Shown piece after piece: positions 10,779-20,760 of a DNA stretch of 64,000 nt. The DNA is from Paramoeba atlantica. Lineage: Eukaryota > Discosea. The stretch lies in assembly GCA_977017575.1 (NCBI GenBank), contig CDRNVI010000143.1, forward strand, positions 186,001 to 250,000. The letters are read 5' to 3'. The notes below the pieces were generated by a model. That model searched no databases. It was given only the letters and a program-made list of their open reading frames with translations, and was not told the DNA's origin. The position numbers and the translations under genes were made by a program. Each line of letters starts with the position of its first letter. Within the stretch, counting starts at the first letter, position 1.

Positions 10779-10862
10779 CGTCGGAAGCAGGATTTGAACC
10801 TACGCCCCGTTTCCAGGATGTGATTTCTAGTCACACGTCTTAGACCACTCGACCATCCCGAC
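10779..10862 (-). tRNA. tRNA-Ser(AGA)
   Basis: 84-nt type II tRNA: acceptor GTCGGGA/TTCCGAC with one G-U pair, anticodon loop CTAGAAA giving AGA, T stem GTAGG/CCTGC with a wobble pair. A tandem paralogue of the copy 215 bp away; the two differ at only a handful of positions, one of which changes the anticodon. Confidence 0.92.
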
Positions 10863-11084
10863 ATTTAATAAAAAATGAGTGAAAAAAAGCAGAGAATAAG
10901 GAAAAAGAGCAGGAGAGAAAGAAAAAGGGCAAACCAAAAACAAGGGGGGGAAAGTGTCTGTAAAAGTTTGAAAAAAGTTTTAAATTTCTTGAAAAGAGGA
11001 AGAACAGGAAGAAGAGACAGATGATAAAGAGAAAGATGGAGAAAAGCAGAAGGACAAAAGAAAGAAAAGACAAAAGACTCTAAA

Positions 11085-11372
11085 TTCGACGGTCGAAATT
11101 TTGATTGACTTTTTTCTTTCAATGGTCGAAATTTTTGATGTTTTTTTCGACCATTGAAGTTATTTTTTCGACGGTTGATGTTTTTCTTGGTTTTTTTTCG
11201 ACGGTTGAAAGTTTGGACAATGGAAGAAGATCAAGTTGAGGCTGTTTGTGAGCTGAGGTGGGCAATGACATCAGCTAACTTTCAGGGTGTTGAAACCTCT
11301 CCAGTGGTCCGATTCAAACCCACAAATCGCCCCAACTGCAAGTGCAGCAGCTTGAGCCCACCCCCATGTGTG
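11085..11372 (-). repeat. Repeat arm (right), inverted
   Basis: Inverted copy of 9553-9865, nearly identical, including the TCGACNGTCGA palindromes and the terminal TTGAGCCCACCCCCATGTGTG. The two arms face each other across about 1.2 kb that contains three tRNA genes. Reading outward on the plus strand it can code MEEDQVEAVCELRWAMTS and onward. Confidence 0.8.
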
Positions 11373-11384
11373 GAGAACTGTCAC

Positions 11385-11387
<3 letters not shown>

Positions 11388-11424
<37 letters not shown>
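11388..11424. repeat. GA dinucleotide microsatellite
   Basis: About 18 uninterrupted GA units directly outside the right repeat arm. Confidence 0.9.
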
Positions 11425-11427
<3 letters not shown>

Positions 11428-11492
11428 GATTCTCAACAAAATGAAACAACCCACCACAACACAACAGTTCTTTTTTGGTTTTTTCAACAAAT

Positions 11493-11533
11493 TCCCTTGT
11501 GGTGTAGTCGGTAACACGGTCGGCTCTCACCCG
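11493..11533 (+). pseudogene. Truncated tRNA-Glu(CTC)
   Basis: The first 41 bases match the tRNA-Glu at 22393 (TCCCTTGTGGTGTAGTCGG onward) but the anticodon loop reads CTCTCAC (CTC), and the match stops after CACCCG in the 3' side of the anticodon stem. The variable and T arms are missing, so the gene is dead. The upstream flank TTTTTTCAACAAAT is intact. Confidence 0.85.
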
Positions 11534-11740
11534 TGTTGTGTTGTTTCTTTTTCTACAAATGTGTTCTTTGTTCCTTTTCTTTCTTTTTTTTTTGATAATC
11601 TTTCCCAAAGCATCAAGAACAATTTTTGAATCAAAAGAAGGTGAACCCCAAAGAGTTGATTTGAAAAAAAAAAAGATATCTTTGAGTTTGAACATCAAAA
11701 ACACAAAACTGATTCAATTTCAAAAAAAAAGAAAAAAAAA

Positions 11741-11765
11741 TGCCGAAAACGTGGATCGAACACGT

Positions 11766-11798
<33 letters not shown>
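11741..11798 (-). pseudogene. tRNA-Phe(GAA), 3' part, split by a LINE
   Basis: Reverse complement gives positions 16-73 of a perfect eukaryotic tRNA-Phe: TTGGGAGAGCG, anticodon loop CTGAAGA (GAA), T arm ACGTG-TTCGATC-CACGT, acceptor strand TTTCGGC and discriminator A. It breaks off in the D loop. The missing 5' 13 bases are at 15549-15561 on the far side of the LINE. Confidence 0.95.
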
Positions 11799-11877
11799 TG
11801 GGTTTCACGTTCCTTTCCGTTTTCCAACATCATCATTGATTGTCACCTATCACCCCTCAGGAGCAGAGACAACGAGG

Positions 11878-12920
11878 CAACTCGCGGACTTTCCCATATG
11901 ACAACCAGCGGTAATGGCGGAGCTCGGAAAAGGTGGACCCAGGACGAGACGCAGCTCTATGAGAAGATTGTTTTGGAAAAACCATCCATCACACCCTCTC
12001 TCCTTCAAAAACTTTATTTCAAAGATTGATCAATTAATTCAGTGAAATGTTATCATGCTAGGTACAAAAAGAAACTGGAAAAACTAAACACCCGGTTTAA
12101 CCTGAGTCAGAGTGAAAAAGTCAAGGTTCTCCCTGAAGCGCTAAAACCCAACGCTGGTGTCCATCGTTTTGAACGCATCGAGGCAGTCGAAGAAATTTCG
12201 ATGTCCCAAACTCGAGATCGGTTTGCCCTGAGCCTGATCCAGTCGATGCTCCAATCCAGAAAAAGAAGGAGGATATTCAATGGATCGACAGACTGCAAGA
12301 AACACCCAAGGAAGCTGCCCTCAAAGTCGCAGAAGAAACATCAGACCTCTCAAGAATCAACATCACAAAACTCTCGAAATCCAAGTGGAAAACGATCAAC
12401 CATAGACTGGATGGTCTCGAAAAACCTTTTCTCGATTGGTGTGTTGGAAAAGTCCTTTCCGAGCCTGAATGGGAAAAGTTTGAACAAGCCCTCCATGAAT
12501 TTGTGGTTCAAATTCACACTGAGATCTCGAACCAAGAGGAAGAAAATGAGAAGGAAGAAGAAGAATTAGAATCAGAACCAAGAAGAAAGAAAAGTAAACC
12601 AAGGTGGCCAGATAAAATATTGAAAGCAAAGAAAAAGATTCGAAAAATCTGTCGACTCAAAGAAGTTCTCCTCGTGGAGATCAGAAAGAAAAGTAAAAAC
12701 AAGCACTTAAGCGCGAAAGCAAGAACCTTGTTTTGAGAGACAAACCTTGGAGACCTCAAGAAAAAACTAGAAAAAACAACCAACAAGGAAGAATGGAAGA
12801 AAGTAGCCACAAAACTTGGAGGATTAAGGGAAGAAGCTGAGGAAGACAAAATGGAAAGCAGGCAGAAGTTGGAGAAGACAAAATTCCAAAGACGAAGAAC
12901 GAAAGAACATTGCTCTCTGG
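11878..12920 (+). pseudogene. LINE N-terminal region: Myb-like domain and basic linker
   Basis: Opens near ATTRGLSHMTTSG. GARKRWTQDETQLYEK starts a Myb/SANT-like DNA-binding domain whose third helix is VKCYHARYKKKLEKL; in R2-type LINEs such a domain contacts the target. A TGA (12027-12029) interrupts it with no change of frame. After one frameshift near 12230 a frame of about 230 codons follows (PEPDPVDAPIQKKKEDIQWI onward), acidic then strongly basic, with one further TGA at 12734-12736 and no TAA or TAG. Confidence 0.65.
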
Positions 12921-14700
12921 AACCAAAACCGATCTGCCTTCTACAAGAAGCTCCAATCCCAAGGGATGCCGCCTGTGAATAGTAAAATCTTTAAACTCGC
13001 TTGTGACTACTATGAGGAACAAAACACATCTCGAACCCCTGATTTTCAGACCTCATCCATCCCCCAAGAAGTCCTTGAAGTCCTCCCTTGTAAATCTCTC
13101 GGAAACAGCACAGCTTTCTGGAATATCACAGCAGGAGATATTGCTAAATATCTCAAGAAAACAAAGGCTAAATCAGCCCCTGGTTGGGATAGCCTCCAAT
13201 ATGCTGTTTGGAAAAACCTCCCCTGCACCCTCAAAACCCTCGAATGTATCTATGACATTTGTCAGTCAAACCAAAGAGTACCAATGACCTGGCAGATCGC
13301 GAAAGGAATCCTCATCCCCAAGAAAAAAGATATCAAGATTGGAAAAGACCTTCGTCCAATTATGCTCCAACCCAATATCTACAAAATCTTCTCAGGCGTT
13401 CTCGGATCCAAAATTCACGATTTTGCAAAGGACAACAAGATATGGAGTGATGAGCAACGAGGATACACAAATCTGAACGGGACAATGCTCAATCTTTCAA
13501 TGATCCAAGCGGCCAAAGACAACATCTCGCGACACCGGTCCTCCAACGAGTTCCTAAGCCTGTTTGTTGATGTCCAAAACGCCTTTGGTGCTGTTGAATA
13601 CAAGCAAATGATCACCATCCTATTTGGCCTGGGCCTCCCAAAGAAGATTTGTGTCCTGATCTGGGGAATTATGAAAGCTGGCGTCATGATCTTCTCGCAT
13701 GAAAAAACAAAAAACAATGTCCCACAATCTTGAGGTGTGAAACAAGGAGATCCCCTGAGTGGAATTATATTCAACCTCTGTCTTGAACCTGTCTGGCGAC
13801 TCCTCAACAAAAGTAAAATCGGATATCAGATGATTACTCAGAAAAGTGTCATACCATCACTGGGTTTCTGTGATGATATGTACTTTAATACAGGCTCTCG
13901 AAACATGCTCCTTGACACCCTCAAACTGCTTGAACAATTCTTGAAGTGGCTTTGCCTGAAGCTTTTGTCCCCTCCAAATGCGCCCTCATCAAACACTCCT
14001 TCAAAGGAGACGTCCAACAACATGATGACTGGACTGTGAAGATCGATGGATCACCTGTTGAAGTCATCAAGAGAGGTGAAACAGAGGACACTCGCTACCT
14101 TGGAAGCTTCTTCAATGACAAACCAAAATCGAGCACAACAATCGAAAAACTCATCAAGAAGGTCAAAAATCGACTGGATCTTCTAACTGTGGCGAATCTC
14201 CCTCTTCGTTACAAGATAGTCGCCCTCTCCCAGTGGGTTGCAAGCTCATGTACCTATGTCTTGCTCAATGAAAAGATGAACCTTGGCCATGTTGACCAAA
14301 TAGAGCTCCTCATCAACGACTCAGTCAGGTCCTGGTTCAGACTCCCCCACAACACCAACATTGAAATGCTCACCATTGCCTTCAGCAATGGTGGCTTGGC
14401 TCTCCCAAACATCAGGAAAGATGTATTATTCCCTTCAAGCAAGACGATTCAACTACCTGATGTCCAAAGAATATGACCAAAAAGCAGTCAGCATCATTGA
14501 AGACTCTCTACTCGACTCTGCACAAGCAAGAGGCCAGCAGCAGAACTTTATTGGTAAGCCTGACATCCCATTTGACCGAGTGCGATGCTTTTGGACAGTT
14601 GCCCACGAAATTGCTCGCAAATTCTTCCCAGAGAGAACACCCAAGCGCTTGAGCATCTCGATGTTGATAAGATTCAGAAGATGATGGACGATAAAATCCT
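12921..14700 (+). pseudogene. LINE reverse transcriptase
   Basis: NIALWNQNRSAFYKKLQ leads into the RT: SAPGWDSLQYAVWKNLP, ILIPKKKDIKIGKDLRPI (the K-x-D-x-x-x-x-R-P-I block), SLFVDVQNAFGAVEYKQM (first catalytic Asp), GVKQGDPLSGIIFNLCLEP, and GFCDDMYF (the catalytic D-D pair, in F-C-D-D form where F/Y-A-D-D is usual). A TGA at 13731-13733 stands directly before GVKQGDPLSG. Frameshifts occur near 13960 and 14430. The thumb region continues to about 14700. It copies element RNA at the cut target. Confidence 0.85.
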
Positions 14701-15448
14701 CAAACACGCTGAGGAATTAAAAGTTCAAGGGCAAATCCTGAGAAGCTGGAAAGTTGGTGGACACTCTAACAGTACCACTCGAAAGCGATGGAACCCCAAT
14801 GATCACTACCTCCGATTCTGGTTGAAAGCCTACCTGCAACAACTTCCAACAAAATCCTACTATGTTTTTACACAACAGAAGGGTGATGGGAAGTGTCCTC
14901 TCTGCGGGCAGTCAGAAAACCCAACTCCATGTCCTAAATGGTTGTAAACTAAGAATCCAAGATATGATCCATCGACACAATATCGAGTTCAGAATGTCTT
15001 CCTCTCTTTTAAATGTCTGCATCCTGATGATCTCCTTCTAATTGATAAACCAATCCCTCCACATCACTATGAAGGAATTGTCACAAAAAACAAAAACCAG
15101 ACATCTTCATTCTCAACCACGCTCGCCGAACTATCGAAATTATCGAAATCTCGACTCCCTATGATACTAACACTGAATTGAGTGAGATCAACAAAACAAA
15201 CAAATACTTCCCCTTGGTCGAAGCACTGAAAAGTCGAAACCGCACCTACAAAGTCACAATGATCCCGAATTGTGATCGGATCGCTTGGTGGAATGACTTC
15301 AAACTTGCGAGGTAACCTCATCAATGCAGGAGTCCCCCCAACAAGAGTACAACACTGCCTCTGACTTATGTTTGAGACAGTAATCGAAGGATCCCAATGG
15401 CTTTGGAAACGACGATTTAATCCTTCCCCAGAAATGCAAGAGTGATAA
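14701..15448 (+). pseudogene. LINE zinc knuckle and restriction-like endonuclease
   Basis: GDGKCPLCGQSENPT then, one frameshift on, HVLNGCKLRIQDMIHRHN completes C-x2-C-x7-H-x4-C. After another shift come HPDDLLLIDKPIPPHHYEG and KPDIFILNHARRTIEIIEIS then TPYDTN; the P-D, a later E and the TPYD segment fit the PD-(D/E)xK endonuclease of R2-type LINEs, as does KYFPLVEALKSR downstream. The frame ends EMQE-TGA-TAA at 15443-15448. One internal TGA lies at 15362-15364, where the relic at 7.7 kb has CAG. Confidence 0.82.
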
Positions 15449-15548
15449 AGTGGACCTTGTTGTGACCTAGGAAATCACAGAACCTAACGTAGTATTTTGA
15501 GAATGCAAACTTTTGTTTGCAATTTATCTTTCAATAAATTGTATTTTG

Positions 15549-15561
15549 GAGCTATTTCGGC
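15549..15561 (-). pseudogene. tRNA-Phe(GAA), 5' part
   Basis: Reverse complement GCCGAAATAGCTC is the acceptor strand and 5' D stem that completes the tRNA at 11741-11798. The upstream flank (TCTTTTTTCCAGAAAA) resembles the flank of the other tRNAs, which confirms that this was the 5' end of a real gene. Confidence 0.93.
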
Positions 15562-16075
15562 TTTTCTGGAAAAAAGACCATTTTTTGGGAACACAGGTAC
15601 TTGTGAAGAGGATTGTCTGATTGGAACTTTGAAAAACATCAAAAATTCCCTATTTTGAAACCACTTTTTTGTGTTTTTGAGTGTTTTTTGGGATTAAAAT
15701 ATTCTCAAAATGAATTTTTGACACATTTTGAACTGTTGTGATTTGGTGAAAGTTTGTTGTTTTGTGTTAGAATCCACAAAGAGCAGGCACATCGATGTAC
15801 AAGGGCAAACTCTGCCTCTTGGTTGTGTTTTATTCTTTTGGTTTTAAAAAATGCTTTTGTTTAGGAAAAAGGAATTGGGAAAACAATTTAGGAAAAGGAA
15901 TTATAAACATTACAAAATTTTTGTGTGGGGCTGACATGTCAACTTTAAACTTTAACCAACAAATAAATGACCAACAAAACATAAAGGAAGGAATAAATAG
16001 AAAACCCAGAATGGTGGGCACAAAGACCTTTTTATTAAATCTTTGCTGATGACAGATTCCCTCCTCCTTCTTGTA
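15562..16075. other. No gene recognised
   Basis: AT-rich intergenic DNA upstream of the split tRNA-Phe. Nothing supported. Confidence 0.5.
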
Positions 16076-16079
16076 AAAC

Positions 16080-16860
16080 ATGGTATGATAAACAATTAAA
16101 CAAACAAACAAACAAACAAACAAACAAACCTCTCTCTCCCCCCTCAAACAACCAAACAAACAACAAGTAGTAACAACAAATAACAACAATCAGAAAAACT
16201 TAAACAGTAACAAAATGACAATAACAATAAAACAACCAACAAGATATTAACAACAACCAACAACCAACAACCAACAATCAACAACCAACCAATAAGTAAC
16301 AACCAACAACCAACAACCAAATAATAATAATTTAAACAGCAACATAAAAATAAAAACAATCAACAATCAACAATCACAACACAAACAAATAACATCACAA
16401 CAATATTTAACCCCAACCAAACAAACATCAACAACCAAAAGCAAAATCAAACAACTCAACAAACAAGAAAAACAAACAAGAAAAACAAGAAAAAAGAAAA
16501 ATAGAACCCAATGTCTCAATGGGTGTTTCACTCTTTGCTGATAACACACAGATCATTCTCCTTCTGTACCACAAAGGACCAACAAATATCAACAAACAAC
16601 AAACAAGCAAACAAATAACAAACAACAATAATCAGAAAAACTTAAACAGCAATGGAACAACAATAAACAACACAACAACCAACAAGATATTAACAACAAC
16701 CAACAACAACCAACAACAACCAACAACAACCAACAACCAACAACCAACAATCAATCAACAATCAACAATCAATCACCAATCATAATCACAACACAAACTA
16801 ATAAAATAACAATACAGCAATAACTAACCTCAACCAAATAAATATCAACAACCAAAAACA
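16080..16860. repeat. CAA/CAAAC-rich simple-sequence tract
   Basis: About 780 bases built of CAAA, CAAC and CAACCAA units, with two nearly repeated blocks (each containing AACAATCAGAAAAACTTAAA and AACCAACAAGATATTAACAA, at about 16190-16250 and 16630-16700). The + strand almost lacks G. A block with GGGTGTTTCACTCTTTGCTG at about 16519 separates the copies. Confidence 0.8.
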
Positions 16861-17560
16861 AAAAAGGGAGAAAAGGGTGTCCAAGAAGAGGAGGAAGAAG
16901 GAAGGACAAAAAAAGAACAACCAAAAAAAAATCGGTTGCCACAAACACACCCTCCCTCTTCTTTTAAAATAACAAGAGGGGAGTGTCACTCTTCTTATCT
17001 TCCTGAGGTTGTGAGAGGTTCCACACATACAAATCAAAACAAAACTGGGAAATCACCGAACAGAACCCAGGGAGCATCCCTTTTCCAACCATTTTCACAC
17101 CTCTCTTTCCTCAAAAAACAGAGAGCCATTGGGTTTTGAAGAAAAGACAACCCCCCCTCCCCCCAAGAGTTTAACACTCTTTCTTTTTTTAGAGATCAAA
17201 CAAAGGAAACAAAGGAAGAATAAACAAGAAAAAAGAAAAACAGAATGGGTGAGGAATCAAAAAAGAATGACACAAAAAGAATAAAACACAAGGACAAAAA
17301 AAAGAGAAAAAACAAAAAAAAACCTTCAACAAAACTGTTCTTATCTCAAGGATGGGGGGTCCCTCCCATGTACTCTCTCCCTCATATCACTCTTTTGCAT
17401 CACCCTCATCATCCATCCATCCGTCAGTCCTTCAGTCCCCAAGCCACACCTGATGACAGAAACTGGATAACTTCCAGGTGGGCTGACCCACAAAAAAAAA
17501 ACAAAAAAATTCTCTTTCTTTTCTTTTTTTTTCTCTGTCAAACAAACACCAATGATGAAC
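16861..17560. other. No gene recognised
   Basis: Purine-rich and C/T-rich low-complexity DNA; no protein domain. Frames on both strands are composition driven. Confidence 0.4.
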
Positions 17561-17564
17561 ACCT

Positions 17565-17720
17565 TCCCCCTTCCCCTCTTTCTTTCTTTTCTCCCTCCTC
17601 TCTCTCTCGCTCCTTCCTCTCACAAAAAAAAACAAAAAAAGAGGAGCGGTTTTTGGAGATCTAAATAAAAAGAGGGAGCGCTATTTTTTAAATTGGGTTC
17701 AAACACCCCAACATTTTTCT
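17565..17720 (+). promoter_or_regulatory. Promoter-like region resembling that of polyubiquitin
   Basis: A CTCTCTCTCTCGCTC tract, then CACAAAAAAAAACAAAAAAA, then GGAGCGCTATTTTTTAAA (about 17675-17700). The same order (CTCTCGCTCACCACAAAAAA, then GAGCGCTAAAAAATA and GCGCTATTTTTAG) precedes the polyubiquitin gene. No recognisable gene follows here. Confidence 0.3.
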
Positions 17721-17822
17721 CTTTGACTTCCCAAAAAAATTAAGAGTTTTGCGGCTAAAATTCGGCCTCCCCAAACAAGAAAGAACTTCTTAAAGTGTGT
17801 GATATTTGTTGGATGTATATTC

Positions 17823-17878
17823 ATGCTCTCTGGGTTTCTCTTTGAACTCTCAAATTAGAACCCAAAAAGAATGGAGAG
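17823..17878. repeat. Degenerate copy of the 44-bp hairpin element
   Basis: GCTCTCTGGGTTTC, then CAAATTAGAACCC, shares the order and spacing of blocks with the clear copy at 18383, but the second arm is decayed. Only weak support on its own. Confidence 0.4.
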
Positions 17879-18031
17879 TCTTTTTTTTTTGAAAAACACA
17901 AAACACACACCCCTCATTATTTTGAATTCCTTCTCCGAAACCAATCAAAAACGAGGAAAGATGTTGAAATCAATTTTCGAAAAAAAAAAGGGGGGGGGGG
18001 TTATAAAAGGAGAAAAAAAAGAAGGGAAAGT

Positions 18032-18150
18032 GTCTTCGGTCATACCCAGTTGAAAGCACCCGATCCCATCAGAACTCGGAAGTTAAGCAGCTGTGGGCTC
18101 GGTTAGTAGAATGGTGGGTGACCACATTCGAATCCCGAGTGCTGAAGACC
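18032..18150 (+). rRNA. 5S ribosomal RNA, copy 1
   Basis: Starts GTCTTCGGTCATACC and ends GTGCTGAAGACC, so both ends pair in helix I. Contains the usual eukaryotic internal control region (AGTTAAGCAGCTGTGGGC; GGGTGACCACATTCGAATCC). The sequence is identical to the copy at 46855. A T/C run (TTCTC then many T) follows as terminator. The gene stands alone, not in an rDNA unit. The tRNA upstream motif is absent. Confidence 0.97.
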
Positions 18151-18345
18151 TTCTCTTTTTTTTTTTTTTTTTCTTTTTTTTCTTTTTTTTCACTTTTTCA
18201 CAACTTAAATCTCCACCAACCTTCTTTTTCTCTGTCTTGATGGTTGGTACCTTGGACCTTCTTTCTTTTTTTCTTTCTTTTTTTCTTTCTTTTTCTTTCT
18301 TTTTCCCCTTTTCTCTCTCTTTTTTCTTTTTGCCCCACATAAATA
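18151..18345 (+). terminator. T-rich tract after 5S (Pol III terminator) and TTTC repeat
   Basis: Runs of up to about 17 T follow the 5S gene directly; four or more T on the coding strand end Pol III transcription. A CTTT-unit microsatellite fills about 18258-18310. Confidence 0.75.
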
Positions 18346-18382
18346 AAAAACTCCTTTTTTGAGATTTATCATATATTCATTC

Positions 18383-18426
18383 ATTCTCTCTGGGTCCGAA
18401 TTTTCAAATTAGCATCCAGAGAGTAT
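18383..18426. repeat. 44-bp hairpin element, copy
   Basis: ATTCTCTCTGGGTCCGAAT, centre TTTCAAATTAGC, then ATCCAGAGAGTAT. The arms CTCTCTGG and CCAGAGAG are inverted repeats, and the asymmetric centre is conserved with the copies at 41681 and 44982, which gives the element an orientation. Confidence 0.7.
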
Positions 18427-18529
18427 GAAAAGTCAAAAAACAAAACAAAAACAAACAACAACATGTGATCCACTTTCACAATCCCACCACCTCCTAAATT
18501 TCAAAAACTTGTTAAATTGTCAAAAACAA

Positions 18530-20110
18530 AGATGAAGGACCTCTCAAACTCAACAGTGAATGAAGCAAAGACCATTGGGAAGCGACTTCTTGATCATTTG
18601 CAAAGTCGATTTTTGGAGGATTCCTTGACTTCCTACCAACATGTGAACTGTGCCTTCATTTCCACATTTACCCAAAAAGATGTCTTGAGTTAAATGTTTC
18701 TTTGAGGGTGATTGCTGACCTCCAACTTTTGGAGAGGATTAATGATGAAATTAAGGCAAACCTCATGTTTGGCTTGCACTACCTTGGACATTGCAAAAGT
18801 TCCAGATGAAAAGACAAAAAGATCCCACTTCCCGCCCAGTCTGGACCTCAACTGAGCAGCAAAAAGTGAATAAAAAAGAAGAAAAAAAATGGAGATGCCG
18901 GGTTTCGATCCCGGTACCTTCCGCATGCTAAGCGGACGCGATACCAACTTCGCCACACCCCCTTTTCTTGAAAAGTTGAAGCAAAGATTGAATGTCTTTT
19001 CATTTTCAGATCCCCTTGACCAGAAAAGAGGTTTTCCATTTTGAGGCTGTGAAGAGATCCTCCAGTGAGAAATGAGAAGAATGTCCATCGAGAAGAAGAA
19101 TGACTGGTTTATCTTTTTGTCTGGCAATTTTGTTTTTCCAAGCAACAAAGAGGAGCATATTAATCTTCCCAACTTTCTAGCAGTTAAGCCACACACAGCT
19201 TGAAAAATGCTGTTAATCGTCAAGGGTGTTTTTGATTTTGAGAGTTGAGGGCCAATCTCTGATTGGCACGAGATCCAAAGAATCCTAGTCGAGACTTAGC
19301 AAAAATATCTGAGACTGATTTGCATTTTTCGAGCCATTGCTTCAACATTTTATCCACTTTTTGATGCTGTCAAAAGAAGTCCCAAAAAGAAAGTGGACCT
19401 GAAAATTCTGCATAGATTAAAATATGAGATTAAAAAATTTGGATTCACGTTTTTCATTTTTTCATTTCTCTTTTTGTTTGGAAAATGGCTCAAACTGTGT
19501 CTGGGAGAGCGTTGTCATGTCGAAAATGGGATCCCTGATGTTGCCAAACCAATCTTGTTAGCGGAAGCAACCAAACCTTGATGAAACTTGAAAGGCTGTG
19601 CAACAGTTCTTGGCTGAGGTCGCAACTTTGACACGTGAGAATGTGATTTTCCACAAAAAAGAGGGTTCAGTGGAGGTGGTCATTCAAAGATGTGTGCGAA
19701 ATCAAGAAATTTGAGAACAACCTGAGTTGTTGTCCCTCTGCAGTCGGTCTCTTTAACACAGCAGTCCAACTTGAGAAGCACTTGACCCTGGTGCTGAATC
19801 AACCTCGCCTCTGGTGTAGACTTTGCAGAATGGTTGTTTTGTGGCCCAGCACCTTGGAAAGAACCAAATCAGTACAATTGCCAAAAAAATTGCTGTGTTT
19901 CTTGATTGCAATCCATCCGACTATGCCTCACACTCCTTTTGAAGGAGAGCTGCTGCCACAGCCATTGTTGAGAATGGGGGGACAACTGACCAGTTGATGG
20001 TGTCAGGTGTGTGGAGTAGCCATCATGTTGCACAGGGCTATATCCAAGACTCCAGCCGGGCAGCACAACCTGATTGCTGGAAGCTCAAGTTCCTCATCTT
20101 CAAGTTCCTC
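18530..20110 (+). pseudogene. Second tyrosine recombinase relic (Crypton or DIRS type)
   Basis: The clear part is 19850-20100: SDYASHSF, a TGA (19940-19942), then RRAAATAIVENGGTTDQLM, GVWSSHHVAQGYIQDSSR. This fits the catalytic block of tyrosine recombinases (H-x-x-R, then H/W-x-x-H, then Tyr). Upstream to about 18530 there are protein-like pieces (EAKTIGKRLLDHLQSRFLE) that may belong to the same element, but stops and shifts are frequent. A tRNA-Ala lies within this span on the opposite strand. Family assignment below the level of YR element is not possible. Confidence 0.55.
18890..18962 (-). tRNA. tRNA-Ala(AGC)
   Basis: 73 nt: acceptor GGGGGTG pairs with CATCTCC through two G-U pairs, D stem GCGA/TCGC, anticodon stem TCCGC/GCGGA with loop TTAGCAT giving AGC, T arm CCGGG-ATCGAAA-CCCGG, discriminator A. 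The D arm (GGCGAAGTTGG) is unusual for tRNA-Ala, so the gene may be divergent. Upstream flank is CTTTTCAAGAAAAG. Confidence 0.85.
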
Positions 20111-20369
20111 ACATCTTTCAAGTGGGTATCAATGTCACAATTAACATGCCCCCATTTCCCCAAGGCGTTAAAGTCTCGTGTAGCCAAAGGTAAGAGAATA
20201 AAGAACAAATCAAATTGGATTTGGAAAATGTTTTAATGAATGAAATCAAAATGAAAAGTGTTTTGTAATTCTTGGAAAATGAAATTTCCATTCTCTGGAA
20301 AATAAATTGTTTTCGCTGAACCAATCATTTTGTCGCGATCAATTCAGGAATAAGAAATCGGTCGGCAGA

Positions 20370-20420
20370 TTTCAACGCAAGGAGTTCCCCAAGGAGTTCC
20401 CCAAGGAGTTCCCCGGGAGA
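20370..20420. repeat. 12-bp tandem repeat, three copies
   Basis: AAGGAGTTCCCC repeated three times (last unit ends CCCGGG). Each unit contains a near-palindrome GGAGTTCC. Confidence 0.85.
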
Positions 20421-20589
20421 AGAGATTAAATTGCAGGTGGATTAAATTTTAATCACCCAGCAAAGGCAATAAATTCCTGATAATCTTCAAAAATCAGATT
20501 ATTTTTTTTATCTCAAGGTAACAAAACACCAAAAGATTCCAAACCAGGCTAACAGATTAACCTTGACAGCATCAAAACACGGATAAAGA

Positions 20590-20760
20590 AAGAAAAAACC
20601 ACCGTGGAAAAAAAGAAACCAAAAAAAAAAAGAGAAAAAGAAGGGAAAAAAGAGAAAGGACCAAAAAAGAGGGAAAAAAGGAAAAGGAAGAAGAAGGAAA
20701 AAAAAGGAGAAAAGAGAAGAGAGAAAAAAGAAAGAAAAGAAGGAAGAAGACCTCTCTCTC
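20590..20760. repeat. Purine-rich tract
   Basis: GA/A-rich simple sequence on the plus strand, just upstream of the duplicated module copy 2. Confidence 0.8.

Larger units (their letters stand above)
11799..15548 (+). mobile_element. R2-like LINE inserted in tRNA-Phe
   Basis: A 3.75-kb non-LTR retrotransposon occupies the D loop of a tRNA-Phe gene. It has one decayed frame with, in order, a Myb-like N-terminal domain, a basic linker, a reverse transcriptase, a CCHC zinc knuckle and a PD-(D/E)xK restriction-like endonuclease: the layout of the R2/R4/NeSL/CRE group, whose endonuclease usually gives target-specific insertion. The 3' end has AATAAA but no poly(A) tail and meets the tRNA directly. 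Two tRNA bases (positions 14-15) are missing at the junction. Still CpG-rich, so younger than the CpG-free relics elsewhere. Confidence 0.88.

Noticed and set aside
13731..13733. Programmed readthrough at the TGA before GVKQGDPLSG
   Set aside because: The element also has about eight frameshifts, so decay explains this stop. It is kept only as one data point in the TGA finding.
16080..16860. CRISPR-like spaced repeats
   Set aside because: Units are simple CAA-type repeats with no conserved direct repeat and no unique spacers; the genome is eukaryotic.
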